Counted from the stretch's first letter, positions 36,778-46,130 are shown. The stretch is 64,000 bases of DNA from Arthrobacter sp. Marseille-P9274 (GCF_946892675.1 NZ_CAMPOV010000001.1:2454033-2518032), one strand, 5' to 3'. The notes: a model not told the origin generated them from the sequence alone. Numbers and translations: made by a program.

Positions 36778-37784
36778 GCCACGAATCCGCCTTCGATTTC
36801 CGCAGCGCCGGCACCGGCGTGGTGTTCCAGGACAAGCCGCTGGCCACCCTCTCCCCCTGGTTGGCCAAATCGCGCGCCGCCGCGGCCGCGGACGCCATGC
36901 AGTTCGTCCTGGTCACGCCGAGCTCCACCGCGGTCAGCCTGCCGCTGGGCTTCATGCTTTCCGAACCCGGCTGCCAGTGGCTGGCGACCACTGCGGACGG
37001 CACCTTCTTCGACGGGTTCACCGGCCGTGTGCACCACTGGGACGGCACCGCCTTCCAGCCGCTGGATGAAATCGGGGAGGACTTCCTGCTCACTCCGGCG
37101 CTGCCCGGCGGCCTGCTCCACGTGCGGGCGGAAACCGTGCATCCGGCCAGCCATTCCACCCGGATCGGCGGCTTTACCGAGCAGCTGTTCATCGAACTCA
37201 CCGGTGCCCCGCCCACCGGATGGGGTGTGGCCGAACCCGTCAGCGAGCCATGGGACGAAACTGCAGTCACCGCCCACTGCTTCGATCTCGCCCCGGAGAC
37301 GGCCTTCCTGGTGGTGGTGGGGCACGCCCGGGTCGGCACCGCGGCGCCGGCAATCGCCGTCGTCACTGTGGAACGCTCCGCGGTCGGCGTCCACGAAAGC
37401 GTCGAACTGCTGGTGGAGAGCCCGGAGCCACTCGACGCCGCGGCGCTGGATTCCTTCAGCGCGCGCATGCACCGGATCCATGCCCGCACCGCCGTACTGG
37501 GGCACGCCATCGCCTTCAGCAGCCTTGCCCGGCCCGCCCGTTTCACGGGAGTATCCGTGCCCGCGTGTGCGGTCTTCGGCCCGGAGTCCCTGCGCGACTA
37601 TGGTGCCAATGCCGCACTGGCCGCGGCCGGACCGCGCGCCAGGCTGATCGGCGTGGCACCGGCCCAGTCGCTGGCGGTGCAGTACCAGCAGGAGCCGGAC
37701 GGGGGCCGCCACCCATTGGAGGAATGGGCTGCGCTATGCGCGCGGCTGGCCGGAGAACCGGGACTGGCGGACGAACTGGAATAG
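36774..37784 (+). CDS. accessory protein of the type VII cluster (possibly DUF6177)
   Basis: A 336-aa soluble protein starting at ATG 36774 (overlap with the previous stop). Beta-rich with conserved-looking segments ADAMQFVLVTPSSTAVSLPL, FTEQLFIELTGAPPTGWG and AFLVVVGHARVGTAA. I think that it matches the DUF6177 proteins seen in actinobacterial type VII clusters, but this is from memory. It could be an EspG-like cytosolic partner. Last gene of the rightward arm; a 19-bp gap separates it from rarD. Confidence 0.65.
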   Translation: MSHESAFDFRSAGTGVVFQDKPLATLSPWLAKSRAAAAADAMQFVLVTPSSTAVSLPLGFMLSEPGCQWLATTADGTFFDGFTGRVHHWDGTAFQPLDEIGEDFLLTPALPGGLLHVRAETVHPASHSTRIGGFTEQLFIELTGAPPTGWGVAEPVSEPWDETAVTAHCFDLAPETAFLVVVGHARVGTAAPAIAVVTVERSAVGVHESVELLVESPEPLDAAALDSFSARMHRIHARTAVLGHAIAFSSLARPARFTGVSVPACAVFGPESLRDYGANAALAAAGPRARLIGVAPAQSLAVQYQQEPDGGRHPLEEWAALCARLAGEPGLADELE

Positions 37785-37803
37785 CTCCGCGGGAGGTGAT
37801 GTT

Positions 37804-38895
37804 ATGAGCCTTGTGCCCCATAACGACGGCGTCAGCGCCTCCCTGCCAGATCCCTCCGTGACCGCTGCGGCGGCTGCGCCTGCTGCAAACGTAGGTGCGG
37901 AGGCGGGGCCGGCCGCCGATACAGGTCCGGCCACGGAGCGACCCTCGGCATCGCAACCCGTCGCCGCCAGCCGCAGAAAGGGCCGCCGCCCGCGCAGCGA
38001 AGACAGCGTGGGCCTGGCCTTCGGACTCGCCGCCTACGGCATCTGGGGCATCCTGCCGCTGTACTTCGCCACGTTGGATCCCGCCGGGCCGCTGGAGATC
38101 GTGGCCAACCGGATCGTCTGGTCCCTGCTCTTCTGCGTGCTGCTGATGACGGCGATGCGTAGCTGGCGCCCCTTCCTTGCGGCCATGCGCAACGGCCGCA
38201 TCCTGGGGATTCTGTCGCTCGCGGCACTGCTCATCGCCATCAACTGGTTCACCTACACGGTGGCCGTGCTGAGCGAGCGCACCGTGGAAGCCTCGCTGGG
38301 GTACTTCATCAACCCGCTGGTGTCCGTGCTGCTGGGCGTCCTGTTGTTGAAGGAGAAGCTGCGCCGGGCGCAGTGGGCCGCGCTCATCGTCGCCTTCATC
38401 GCCGTCCTGGTGCTGGCCTTCGGCTACGGCAACGTCCCCTGGCTGTCGCTGGTGCTGGCGCTGAGTTTCGGTTTCTACGGGCTGGTGAAGAAAAACGTGG
38501 GCGCCAAGGTGGATGCGGTCTCCAGCCTGAGCGTCGAGACGCTGGTCCTGACACCGGTCTCCATCGCAATCATGGGCGTGCTGATGGTCCAGGGGCAGGC
38601 AACGCTGACGGACAACGGTCCGGCGCACTTCTGGCTGATGGCTGCCGGCGGCCTGATCACCGCCCTGCCGCTGCTGTTCTTCGGGGCGGCCGCCCGGCGG
38701 CTGCCGCTGAGCACCGTGGGCCTGCTGCAATACCTGGCGCCCCTGCTGCAGTTCATCACCGCACTGTTGGTCTTCCACGAACCAATGCCCCCGGAGCGCT
38801 GGGCCGGCTTCGCCCTCGTCTGGCTCTCGCTGGTCATCCTGACGGCGGACATGGTGGTGGCCTACCGCAAGGCACCCCGCCCCGCCGCCGCGTGA
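37804..38895 (+). CDS. rarD: EamA family transporter RarD
   Basis: A 363-aa inner-membrane protein with ten helices. The first helix GLAYGIWGILPLYF-type motif (here GLAAYGIWGILPLYFATL) and ERTVEASLGYFINPLVSVLLG are RarD signatures; the family is linked to chloramphenicol resistance or metabolite export. It has an unusually long, Ala/Pro-rich cytosolic N-terminus of about 65 residues before the first helix. The ATG at 37804 follows GGGAGGTGAT. The EamA repeat structure is complete. Confidence 0.88.
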   Translation: MSLVPHNDGVSASLPDPSVTAAAAAPAANVGAEAGPAADTGPATERPSASQPVAASRRKGRRPRSEDSVGLAFGLAAYGIWGILPLYFATLDPAGPLEIVANRIVWSLLFCVLLMTAMRSWRPFLAAMRNGRILGILSLAALLIAINWFTYTVAVLSERTVEASLGYFINPLVSVLLGVLLLKEKLRRAQWAALIVAFIAVLVLAFGYGNVPWLSLVLALSFGFYGLVKKNVGAKVDAVSSLSVETLVLTPVSIAIMGVLMVQGQATLTDNGPAHFWLMAAGGLITALPLLFFGAAARRLPLSTVGLLQYLAPLLQFITALLVFHEPMPPERWAGFALVWLSLVILTADMVVAYRKAPRPAAA

Positions 38896-38897
38896 CC

Positions 38898-38921
38898 GCC
38901 GTCGTCCCGTGACCGGACGGC
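38898..38921. terminator. weak hairpin between rarD and usp
   Basis: GCCGTC (38898-38903) and GACGGC (38916-38921) could pair, between two convergent genes. Only 6 bp, no U-run. Confidence 0.25.
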
Positions 38922-38932
38922 GAGGACGCCAA

Positions 38933-39817
38933 TCAGACGTGCGGCACCCGCCGCTCCCCCGCCCCGTGATCGTGGGGACGCGGCACAACGACCATCGGCA
39001 CCGGCAGCGCCCGCAGCACCTTCAGGGCCGTGCTGCCCAGGAACAAGCGGTTGTGCTGGGCGAGCCGGCCGGAGCCGATGATGACCAGTTCCCCGTCCTC
39101 CCAGTCCAGCGAATCGATGGCCTGCTCGATGCTCCGCCCGTGCGCCACGGTCACCGTCGCCGTCCCTTCCAGCAGCTTCGAGGCCGCCTCGGCCAGCACG
39201 GAGTTGGCGTGCACGTGCGCCTGGTGGATGGCCTCGCCGGAGTCGGAATGCTCATGGGTGTCGAGCGCGACCAGGGAGACCAGGCGCAGCGGCAGCCCGC
39301 GGCGGGAAGCGGCGGCCACGGCGACGTCCCGCGCCGCCTGTGCGCCGGGCCGGTCACCAATGAAGGCCGTGAGCCGCGTCAGCGGTCCCTGGTTCTGGTA
39401 GCCGCGCGGGGCAAGTGCCACCGGCACGGGCGAGGCGTGCAGCAGGGCGTTGGCGACGCTGCCGATCGTGAAGCGCTTGAAGACGCCGGACGAGGCGGCG
39501 CCGATGACGATCAGCGCGGCCTCGTCCTCCTGCGCGGTCTTGATCAGGCCCTCGGAGAAGGAGTCGGCGTCCACCACGCGGAAATCCGCGTCGACATCCG
39601 ACGGCACGAGCTTCAACGCTTTCCGCCGGGCGTCCGTTATCTCCTGTTCGCCGGCCCTGATTCGGCGGCCGCGCGGCTGGACCGACACGAAGGGCGCGTT
39701 CTCCGGAACCACGAAGACGATGTCCAGCCCCACCCCCTGGGCGCGGGCGATTGCGACGCCCAGCGCGACTGCATCAGCCCCGCGCTCATCCGGCTGGTAT
39801 CCGACGACATAACGCAT
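38933..39817 (-). CDS. tandem universal stress protein
   Basis: A 294-aa protein with two UspA domains. The first (residues 1-140) has the ATP-binding-type glycine loop ALIVIGAASSGVFKRFTIGS, followed by VANALLHASPVPVALAP; the second (148-285) has LVIIGSGRLAQHNRLFLGS and VLRALPVPMVVVP. G-2x-G-9x-G(S) spacing is kept in the first domain. Such proteins help survival in stress and stationary phase. ATG 39817 has GAGGGGG 8 nt upstream. A perfect 15-bp terminator hairpin separates it from gabT. Confidence 0.9.
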   Translation of the reverse strand: MRYVVGYQPDERGADAVALGVAIARAQGVGLDIVFVVPENAPFVSVQPRGRRIRAGEQEITDARRKALKLVPSDVDADFRVVDADSFSEGLIKTAQEDEAALIVIGAASSGVFKRFTIGSVANALLHASPVPVALAPRGYQNQGPLTRLTAFIGDRPGAQAARDVAVAAASRRGLPLRLVSLVALDTHEHSDSGEAIHQAHVHANSVLAEAASKLLEGTATVTVAHGRSIEQAIDSLDWEDGELVIIGSGRLAQHNRLFLGSTALKVLRALPVPMVVVPRPHDHGAGERRVPHV

Positions 39818-39900
39818 GAGTCATTCCCCCTCGCGGCATCTGGTGGAACAGACTCTACCGTCAGGCTGCCGACAAAGCATCAGGTCAGCGGGCAGCAGAA

Positions 39901-39937
39901 AGGGGCAGGAGCACCTATAACCGGTGCTCCTGCCCCT
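39901..39937 (-). terminator. perfect 15-bp hairpin after gabT
   Basis: AGGGGCAGGAGCACC (39901-39915) and GGTGCTCCTGCCCCT (39923-39937), 7-nt loop, 50 bp beyond the gabT stop on the minus strand and followed by TTCTG. Confidence 0.8.
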
Positions 39938-39986
39938 CGCGATCGTTCCGCCGAACGGCCCGGTCGGCCGCGTTCGGAACGGCCCG

Positions 39987-41372
39987 TTAGGCCGCTTCGC
40001 GGATGGCCGCTTCCAGCACGTCCAGCGCGTCGGCCAGGAGCTCGTCGCTGATCACCAGCGGCGGGAGCAGCCGGACCACGTTGCCATAGGTGCCGCAGGT
40101 CAGGATCACGACGCCGGCCTTCAGGCACGCGTCGGCGATCGCCTTGGTCGCGGCGGCGTTAGGCTCCTTGGTGGTGGCGGCGGTGCCGGCCTGGACGAAC
40201 TCCAGTGCCAGCATGGCGCCGCGGCCGCGCACCTCGCCGATGATGCTGTTCTCCCCCAGCTCCGCGGTGAGCCTGCGCAGCCGGCCCATGACCTGCTCCT
40301 CGATGGCCCGGGCGCGGGCGTTCAGGTCCTGCTGCTCCATGGTCTCGATCGCGGCCAGTGCGGCTGCACAGGCCACCGGGTTGCCGCCGTAGGTGCCACC
40401 CAGGCCGCCCGGGTGCACTGCGTCGAGCAGGTCGGCGCGGCCGGTGATCGCGGACAGCGGCATGCCGCCGGCGATGCCCTTCGCCATGGTGATGATGTCC
40501 GGGACGATGCCCTCGTGGTCGGAGGCGAACCAGGCACCGGTGCGGCAGAAGCCCGCCTGGACCTCGTCGGCGATGAAGACGACGCCCTTCTCCTTGGCCC
40601 AGGCCGCCAGCGCCGGCAGGAAGCCTTCGGCCGGGACGATGAAGCCGCCCTCGCCCTGGATCGGCTCGATCAGGATGGCGGCGACGTTCTCGGCGCCGAT
40701 CTGCTTCTCGATCATGGTGATGGCGCGGCGGGCGGCGTCCTCACCCTTCAGCTCCGTTTCCTCCCGGAACGGGTAGCTCATCGGCACCCGGTAGATCTCC
40801 GGGGCGAAGGGGCCGAAGCTGCCGGCCGGGCTGGACTTGTAGGGGTTGGCCTTGGCGGTCAGCCCCATGGTCAGGTTGGTCCGGCCGTGGTAGGCGTGGT
40901 CAAAAGCAACGACGGCGGTGCGGCCCGTGGCCACGCGCGCCACCTTTACCGCGTTCTCCACCGCTTCGGCGCCCGAGTTGAACAGCACCGAACGCTTCTC
41001 GTGGTCGCCCGGCGTCAGCTGGGCAAGCTTCTCGGCCACGGCGATGTAGCCTTCATAGGGGCTGACCATGAAGCAGGTGTGCGTAAAGTGCCCGACCTGC
41101 TCCTTGACGGCGTCCGCCACGGCCGGGTCGGAGGCGCCGACGCTGGTCACGGCGATGCCGGAACCCAGGTCGATGAAGGAGTTGCCGTCGACGTCCACGA
41201 TGATGCCGCCGTCGGCGTCCGCCACATAGACCGGAACACTGGACGCCACGCCGCCGGCGACAACCTTCGCCCGGCGGGCCGCAAGTTCCGCGGACTTCGG
41301 GCCCGGGAACTCGCCGGTGATCCTGCGCTTCTGTTCCAGCCGGTAGGTCCGCTGGGTTGTCTGCGTCGTCAT
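39987..41372 (-). CDS. gabT: 4-aminobutyrate aminotransferase
   Basis: A 461-aa class III PLP aminotransferase that turns GABA and 2-oxoglutarate into succinate semialdehyde and glutamate. The PLP lysine is in PDIITMAKGIAGGMPLSA; the cofactor-phosphate segment NSGAEAVENAVKVAR and the conserved IIDEV-like VFIADEVQAGFCRTG are intact. Start chosen at ATG 41372 (MTTQTTQRTYRLEQKRRI), with AAAGG upstream. No gabD gene is adjacent. The PucR regulator at 43370 is a candidate regulator, since PucR-type GabR relatives control GABA genes, but other genes lie between. Confidence 0.9.
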   Translation of the reverse strand: MTTQTTQRTYRLEQKRRITGEFPGPKSAELAARRAKVVAGGVASSVPVYVADADGGIIVDVDGNSFIDLGSGIAVTSVGASDPAVADAVKEQVGHFTHTCFMVSPYEGYIAVAEKLAQLTPGDHEKRSVLFNSGAEAVENAVKVARVATGRTAVVAFDHAYHGRTNLTMGLTAKANPYKSSPAGSFGPFAPEIYRVPMSYPFREETELKGEDAARRAITMIEKQIGAENVAAILIEPIQGEGGFIVPAEGFLPALAAWAKEKGVVFIADEVQAGFCRTGAWFASDHEGIVPDIITMAKGIAGGMPLSAITGRADLLDAVHPGGLGGTYGGNPVACAAALAAIETMEQQDLNARARAIEEQVMGRLRRLTAELGENSIIGEVRGRGAMLALEFVQAGTAATTKEPNAAATKAIADACLKAGVVILTCGTYGNVVRLLPPLVISDELLADALDVLEAAIREAA

Positions 41373-41545
41373 CAGAGTGCCTTTCATGCAATGTTCGAGG
41401 TTTATCGGCGCACAGCAGGCGGCTGGCAGTGCGGAGATACTGCCGACCTTATGTCCAGGTTCGGGCGCCGGGCCATGGCCTCTTGCACACAGGCTCCCGC
41501 GGTCCTTGGTGCATTTGGCCAGCGGGCCGTGCGCTGACACCGCGG

Positions 41546-41683
41546 CTAGAGTTCGGGTGCGTGGTCTTCCGGCATCATCGTGTCGTCTTCGGGGTGGCGC
41601 TGCAGGTTCAGCAGTGCGAGCGCCAGCCCGCCCCAGACGGTCAGGATGGCGACAATCAGCATAATGATCGAGGCGGTGCTCAT
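41546..41683 (-). CDS. metS: methionine/alanine importer small subunit MetS
   Basis: A 45-aa membrane protein: one helix (SIIMLIVAILTVWGGLALAL) with a short charged tail (NLQRHPEDD). This is the size and shape of MetS, the small subunit required by the MetP methionine/alanine symporter described in Corynebacterium. Its ATG at 41683 overlaps the stop of the metP gene (ATGA), which strongly supports the pairing. Confidence 0.85.
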   Translation of the reverse strand: MSTASIIMLIVAILTVWGGLALALLNLQRHPEDDTMMPEDHAPEL

Positions 41684-43257
41684 CGGGCGGCCTCCTTCCC
41701 GGCGTTGGCTTCCGCGTCCAGGACGGGATGGTTGGCTGCGGAACGGCTGCTCCAAGGAATCAGCGACAGGATGAACGCCACCACGACGAGCGCTCCGGCC
41801 ATGCCCCAGCCGAAGACTCCGACGAACCACGCCGGCATGTCGTTGTAGCCTTCCTGGATCCTGGCGATCAGCTCGTTCACCAGGATGTAGCCCAGAACCA
41901 CGGGAGCGACCACGCCGACCATGATCCGCCAGCCGCGGGCCAGCTTGATCGAGGACGTTTCGTTCACGTGGCTGCCCAGCAGCGGCAGGGAACGGAGGCC
42001 GTAGGTCAGCAGGACCACGGTGACGAGGGCGACCGCCATGATGCCGAAGTTGTTGACGAAGGCGTCCGTAACGTCAAGCAGGTTCAGGCCGGTCGTCGTC
42101 GGGAAGAGCAGGATGGAAAGCGCGGCCAGCGGCAGGCCGACGGCCAGCGTGGCGGTCAGGCGACGCAGGCCGAGCTTGTCCTGGACGGCCGCGATGATGA
42201 CCTCGACGATGCTGATCAGCGAGGTCAGTCCGGCGAACACGAGCGAGCCGAAGAACAGCACGCCCAGCAGGGTCCCCAGCGGGGCCTCGGAAATGATCGT
42301 CGGGAAGGCGATGAAGGCCAGCCCGATGCCGCCGGAGCCGGCGACCTCGCCGACCGGCGCGCCCGCGGAGTGCGCCATGAAGCCCACGGCCGCGAAAACG
42401 CCGATGCCGGCCAGGATCTCGAACCCGGAGTTGGAGAACGCGACGACATAGCCCGACCCGGTCAGGTCGGTTTTGCGCTTCAGGTAGGAGGCGTAGGTGA
42501 CCATAATGCCGAAGGCCACCGAGAGCGAGAAGAAGATCTGGCCAAACGCCGCAGCCCAGACTCCGGTGTCGGCCAGCGCGGCCCAGTCCGGCCGGAACAA
42601 AGCGTCCAGCCCCTCACCCGCGCCCGGCAGGAACAGCGCCTGCACCACCAGCAGCAGGAACATCACCAGCAGCAGCGGTAGGAAAATGACGTTGGCCCGG
42701 CCGATCCCCTTCTGGACTCCGGCGGCGAGTACCAGCAGGACCATGGCCCAGACGAGGACAAGCGGAATCAGGACGCCCGGCACGAAATCGAAGCCGATGT
42801 TCACGTTCTCGCTGACCTGCAGGAACTCGCCCAGGAAGAAGCCTGCGGGGTCATCGCCCCAGGCCTCGGTCACGGAGAAGATCATGTACATGGCCGCCCA
42901 AGCGATGATGACCGCGTAATAGACGGCGATGACGAAGCAGATGGCGACCTGCCACCAGCCCAGCCCCTCCGCCCGCGGGTGCAGCCGCCGATAGGCCAGC
43001 GGCGCCGAGCCGCGGAACTTGTGCCCGACCGCGTAGTCCAGGAAGAGCAGCGGAATGCCTGCGAAGAGCAGAGCGACCAGATAGGGGATGATGAAGGCGC
43101 CGCCGCCGTTTTCGTAGGCGACGTACGGAAAGCGCCAAATATTGCCCAGTCCGACGGCGGAACCAATCGCCGCCAGGATGAAGACTTTTCGGGTGGACCA
43201 GGTTTCCCGGTTCTGGGTCGTCTGGGGCGTGCCGCCAGGGTACGCACTACTGCTCAT
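41680..43257 (-). CDS. metP: sodium-dependent NSS family transporter (MetP-like)
   Basis: A 525-aa protein with about 12 membrane helices. The N-terminus WSTRKVFILAAIGSAVGLGN then IWRFPYVAYENGGGAFIIPY is the neurotransmitter:sodium symporter signature, including sodium-site residues. With the small MetS subunit overlapping its 3' end, uptake of methionine and alanine is the likely role. The GTG/ATG start at 43257 stands 112 bp from the divergent pucR gene, so both promoters share this gap. Confidence 0.9.
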   Translation of the reverse strand: MSSSAYPGGTPQTTQNRETWSTRKVFILAAIGSAVGLGNIWRFPYVAYENGGGAFIIPYLVALLFAGIPLLFLDYAVGHKFRGSAPLAYRRLHPRAEGLGWWQVAICFVIAVYYAVIIAWAAMYMIFSVTEAWGDDPAGFFLGEFLQVSENVNIGFDFVPGVLIPLVLVWAMVLLVLAAGVQKGIGRANVIFLPLLLVMFLLLVVQALFLPGAGEGLDALFRPDWAALADTGVWAAAFGQIFFSLSVAFGIMVTYASYLKRKTDLTGSGYVVAFSNSGFEILAGIGVFAAVGFMAHSAGAPVGEVAGSGGIGLAFIAFPTIISEAPLGTLLGVLFFGSLVFAGLTSLISIVEVIIAAVQDKLGLRRLTATLAVGLPLAALSILLFPTTTGLNLLDVTDAFVNNFGIMAVALVTVVLLTYGLRSLPLLGSHVNETSSIKLARGWRIMVGVVAPVVLGYILVNELIARIQEGYNDMPAWFVGVFGWGMAGALVVVAFILSLIPWSSRSAANHPVLDAEANAGKEAAR

Positions 43258-43357
43258 GGAACCTCATAATTCTTGTTCGCAGGTGATCTCGCCCCATCCT
43301 AGTCAGCCACGCCACCCGCGTGGCGGACGCATGGTGCGGATGCACAAAGCCTGCCCG

Positions 43358-43363
43358 TATAGT
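43358..43363 (+). promoter_or_regulatory. -10 element, leaderless pucR gene
   Basis: TATAGT, then 6 nt, then the ATG at 43370. No Shine-Dalgarno sequence. The -35 region is weak (TGCGGA, 43335-43340). Confidence 0.55.
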
Positions 43364-43369
43364 GGCCTC

Positions 43370-44797
43370 ATGGCTGTCACTCTCGCCAATCTCCTGGCCA
43401 GCAGGTCGCTCCACCTCCGGGTGGCCGGCCACGCCTCCGGCAACCCGGACGCCGTCGTGACCTGGGTGGCCACCACGGAACTCGAGGACCCGCTGCCGTT
43501 CCTCAGCGGGGGCGAAGTCGTCCTGACCACCGGCCTGCGGCAGAAATCCGCCGCGGCGCAGCGCCGCTTCATCACACGTGTGCACGAGGCCGGTGTGGTA
43601 GCCGTCGGCTTCGCCCTTGGCCTGAGCCACAGCAAGATCCCGCCGGCGGTGCTCGCCGAAGCCGACCGGCTCGACCTGCCCGTCTTCGAGGTCCCCTACG
43701 AGACACCCTTCGTCGCGATCAGCCGGATGGTGGCGGACGCGATTTCGGCGGACCACTACGGCAAGCTCGAGCAACTGCTGAAGGACCACCAAGCCTTGGC
43801 CTCCGCGCTGCTCGGGGGCGGCGGACTTCCCGCCCTGCTGCGCACGCTCGCGACGACGCTGCGCACCGACGTCGTGCTTTCCCAATACGGCACCCGGGTC
43901 TTTGCCTCCTCCAACAAGCAGCACGCAAGCTGGCACACGGTGCCCATCTCCACGGGGATGAAGGACCGCTGCACGATGGCCCTCGCCGAGCCGTTCGAGC
44001 GCAACGCGATCGTGGACTACGCGCAGAGCCTGATCAGCCTGGAACTGAACAACCAGGCCAAGCACCGCGAACGCGAACGCCGGGCCACCGGACAGATCCT
44101 GCAGGACGTGGTGCGCGGAACCCTGCAGGGCCAGGACGCCGCGGTGCGGTTGGACAACATCGGCGTCGACACCTCGCTGCGCCAGCAGCTCATCGTGGTG
44201 CAGGCCTCCGCGACCCACCGGCGCGCGCTGCGTACGCTGCCGCTTCCGGCCGGCATGGAGGGCACGATCACCGGACTGCTCGACGACCGGCTGGTCCTCA
44301 TCCTGCAGGACGCCGAGTCCGCCGAGGAACCCGGCCGCCGGCTCAGCGACTACTTCCGCGAGGCAGGCCTGACCGCTACCGTGGGCGTCGGCGGCGGCTA
44401 CGCCCAGGCGAACGGCCTGCGCTGGAGCTACTTCGAGGCCAAGGAAGCGCTCAGCCACGGTCGGCCGCTCAACGTGCCGCAGAGGCTCTCGCTGACCTCG
44501 CTGCTGCTGGCCTCCGAGGACGTCCCGCTGGCCGACCTGGCCTCCGAGGCCCTGGACCCCTTGGTCGCCTTCGACGCCGCGCACGCCGGCCAGCTGATGT
44601 CCACGCTGGAGACCTACCTCGACCTCAACGGCTCCGTCGCCGCCGTCGCCGATTCCCTCGGGCTGCACCGCAACTCCGTACGCTACCGGCTGGGCCAGAT
44701 CGTCGACCTGACCGGCTACGACCCCGCCATCACCGCGGACCGCGTGCACCTCTGGCTTGCGCTGACCGTGCGGCGGCTGGAGTCCGAGGCCGGCTGA
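43370..44797 (+). CDS. PucR family transcriptional regulator
   Basis: A 475-aa regulator. The N-terminal 130 residues form a PucR sensor domain (MAVTLANLLASRSLHLRVAG, LPFLSGGEVVLTTGL), the middle is a GGDEF-like CdaR region, and the C-terminal HTH_30 reads SVAAVADSLGLHRNSVRYRL. Members regulate purine, GABA or sugar-acid catabolism and amino-acid uptake. It is divergent from metP-metS, with gabT behind them, so one of these is the likely target. The start is fixed by the TATAGT box 6 nt upstream; longer in-frame starts have no support. Confidence 0.88.
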   Translation: MAVTLANLLASRSLHLRVAGHASGNPDAVVTWVATTELEDPLPFLSGGEVVLTTGLRQKSAAAQRRFITRVHEAGVVAVGFALGLSHSKIPPAVLAEADRLDLPVFEVPYETPFVAISRMVADAISADHYGKLEQLLKDHQALASALLGGGGLPALLRTLATTLRTDVVLSQYGTRVFASSNKQHASWHTVPISTGMKDRCTMALAEPFERNAIVDYAQSLISLELNNQAKHRERERRATGQILQDVVRGTLQGQDAAVRLDNIGVDTSLRQQLIVVQASATHRRALRTLPLPAGMEGTITGLLDDRLVLILQDAESAEEPGRRLSDYFREAGLTATVGVGGGYAQANGLRWSYFEAKEALSHGRPLNVPQRLSLTSLLLASEDVPLADLASEALDPLVAFDAAHAGQLMSTLETYLDLNGSVAAVADSLGLHRNSVRYRLGQIVDLTGYDPAITADRVHLWLALTVRRLESEAG

Positions 44798-44835
44798 CCC
44801 TTGCCATGCGGGCGCCGAGGCACAAGGCTGTGACC

Positions 44836-45456
44836 ATGCACGAAACCCACGAATCCCGGACGCACGCCTGGCTCGGCGAGGACGACCCGAAGCGGGCCGA
44901 CACCGCCACCATCAACCTCGAACCCGAGCGCCTCACCGCGCACGGCGCAACCCGCACGGCCGGCTACGCCGCCAGCTGGGCCCTGCGCTGCGGCGAGAAC
45001 TGGATCACCGAGCATTTCGAGATTTCCGTCCACGGCCAAGGCTTCAGCCGGCACCTGTGGCTGGACCGCGCCCCCAACGGAACCTGGAACGTGCAGGCAC
45101 GGCAATCCGGCACCGCCGACCTGCCCGAGCCCGGCCTGGCGGACCCGCACGTCCTCGACCTCGCCCTCGACTGCGACCTTGAGGCCTGCCCCGCGACCAA
45201 CACCATGCCGATCCTGCGGCTGGGCGCCGTGCACACCCCGGACGCCCAGCGCACGTTCACCATGGCCATGGTCCACCTGCCCAGCCTGCAGGTGACCGCC
45301 TCGGAACAGAACTACAGCAGCGTCCGCACGTACGACGACGACTCCCGCACCGCCGTCGTCAACTATTCCTCCAACGGGTTCAGCGCGGACCTGGTGGTGG
45401 ACGCCGATGGCATCGTGATCGACTACCCCGGCCTGGCGAAACGCCGCCGCAGCTGA
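44836..45456 (+). CDS. putative glycolipid-binding protein (DUF1089)
   Basis: A 206-aa protein of the putative glycolipid-binding family (PF06475): the WxxxDxx...HLWLDRAPNGTWNV segment, CDLEACPATNTMPILRL and FSADLVVDADGIVIDYPGL are typical. No signal peptide, so a cytosolic location is expected. Function in the family is poorly known. ATG 44836 has AAGG 8 nt upstream. It follows pucR by 38 bp on the same strand and could be cotranscribed. Confidence 0.78.
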   Translation: MHETHESRTHAWLGEDDPKRADTATINLEPERLTAHGATRTAGYAASWALRCGENWITEHFEISVHGQGFSRHLWLDRAPNGTWNVQARQSGTADLPEPGLADPHVLDLALDCDLEACPATNTMPILRLGAVHTPDAQRTFTMAMVHLPSLQVTASEQNYSSVRTYDDDSRTAVVNYSSNGFSADLVVDADGIVIDYPGLAKRRRS

Positions 45457-45580
45457 GCCTTCACGGTCCGCCTCGGCGCCGGTGCTGGACGGGGTGCGGC
45501 GGCCCGGGGCTGGCATCTCCCGCCCCTCGCCGGACTGTGCGTGCACAGGGAGCCGCGTTCGGGCGCTAGGAAAGCAAGAC

Positions 45581-45605
45581 GCCGCGGGCGCATCCCGTCC
45601 GCGGC
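45581..45605 (+). terminator. weak hairpin upstream of SUKH gene
   Basis: GCCGCGG (45581-45587) and CCGCGGC (45599-45605) form a 7-bp stem within the 242-bp gap between the DUF1089 and SUKH genes. No U-run. The rest of the gap holds no supported gene; a TAGGAT hexamer near 45629 could be a promoter. Confidence 0.35.
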
Positions 45606-45698
45606 GGGCCACGTGCGCGCCGCCGCGTAGGATGGTCTCGGACCTCCAGCCCGCGCCTTTGACCCGCCCCTTCACCCGCCAGCCAAGGAAGCAGCAGC

Positions 45699-46130
45699 AT
45701 GCCTGAAATGTTCGTTGACAAGTTCCGTTCCCTCGTGCCGAAGTACCTCGGCCGGAAATGGTCCGAAGAGGACGGCATCTCCTACGACGACCTCGAGGGG
45801 CTGCTCGGCGAGCACAAGTTCCAGGTCCCGCAGGCCCTGGTCGAGTTCTACCACGCACTCGGCGGCTGCGAGGACCTCATGGAAGCCCACGACTTCTTCT
45901 GGGACCCGGACGAGCTGGAAATCGAGGACGGCTACCTGTTATTCCTCGACGAGATGGACGAAGAAGCCAACTGGGGCTTCCGCGAGGAGCACCTGGCGGT
46001 GCCGGACCCCATCGTCTGGATCCGGACCAACACTGGCAATCAGGGCTGGCAGAGCGAAGACGCCACCTTCAGCGAGTTCGTCTTCGACATGTTCGACTGG
46101 GTCTTCAGCGACGAAGAAGACGACGACTAG
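45699..46130 (+). CDS. SMI1/KNR4 (SUKH) family protein, orphan immunity-like
   Basis: A 143-aa acidic protein (C-terminus DEEDDD). Its pattern SYDDLEGLLGEHKFQVPQAL, VEFYHALGGCEDLMEAHDF and DPIVWIRTNTG fits the SUKH superfamily, many members of which are immunity proteins against polymorphic toxins. No toxin gene is adjacent here, so it may be an orphan immunity gene or a household SUKH protein. ATG 45699 has AAGGAAG upstream. Its stop lies 7 bp from the convergent AbiEi/DUF559-like gene. Confidence 0.72.
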   Translation: MPEMFVDKFRSLVPKYLGRKWSEEDGISYDDLEGLLGEHKFQVPQALVEFYHALGGCEDLMEAHDFFWDPDELEIEDGYLLFLDEMDEEANWGFREEHLAVPDPIVWIRTNTGNQGWQSEDATFSEFVFDMFDWVFSDEEDDD

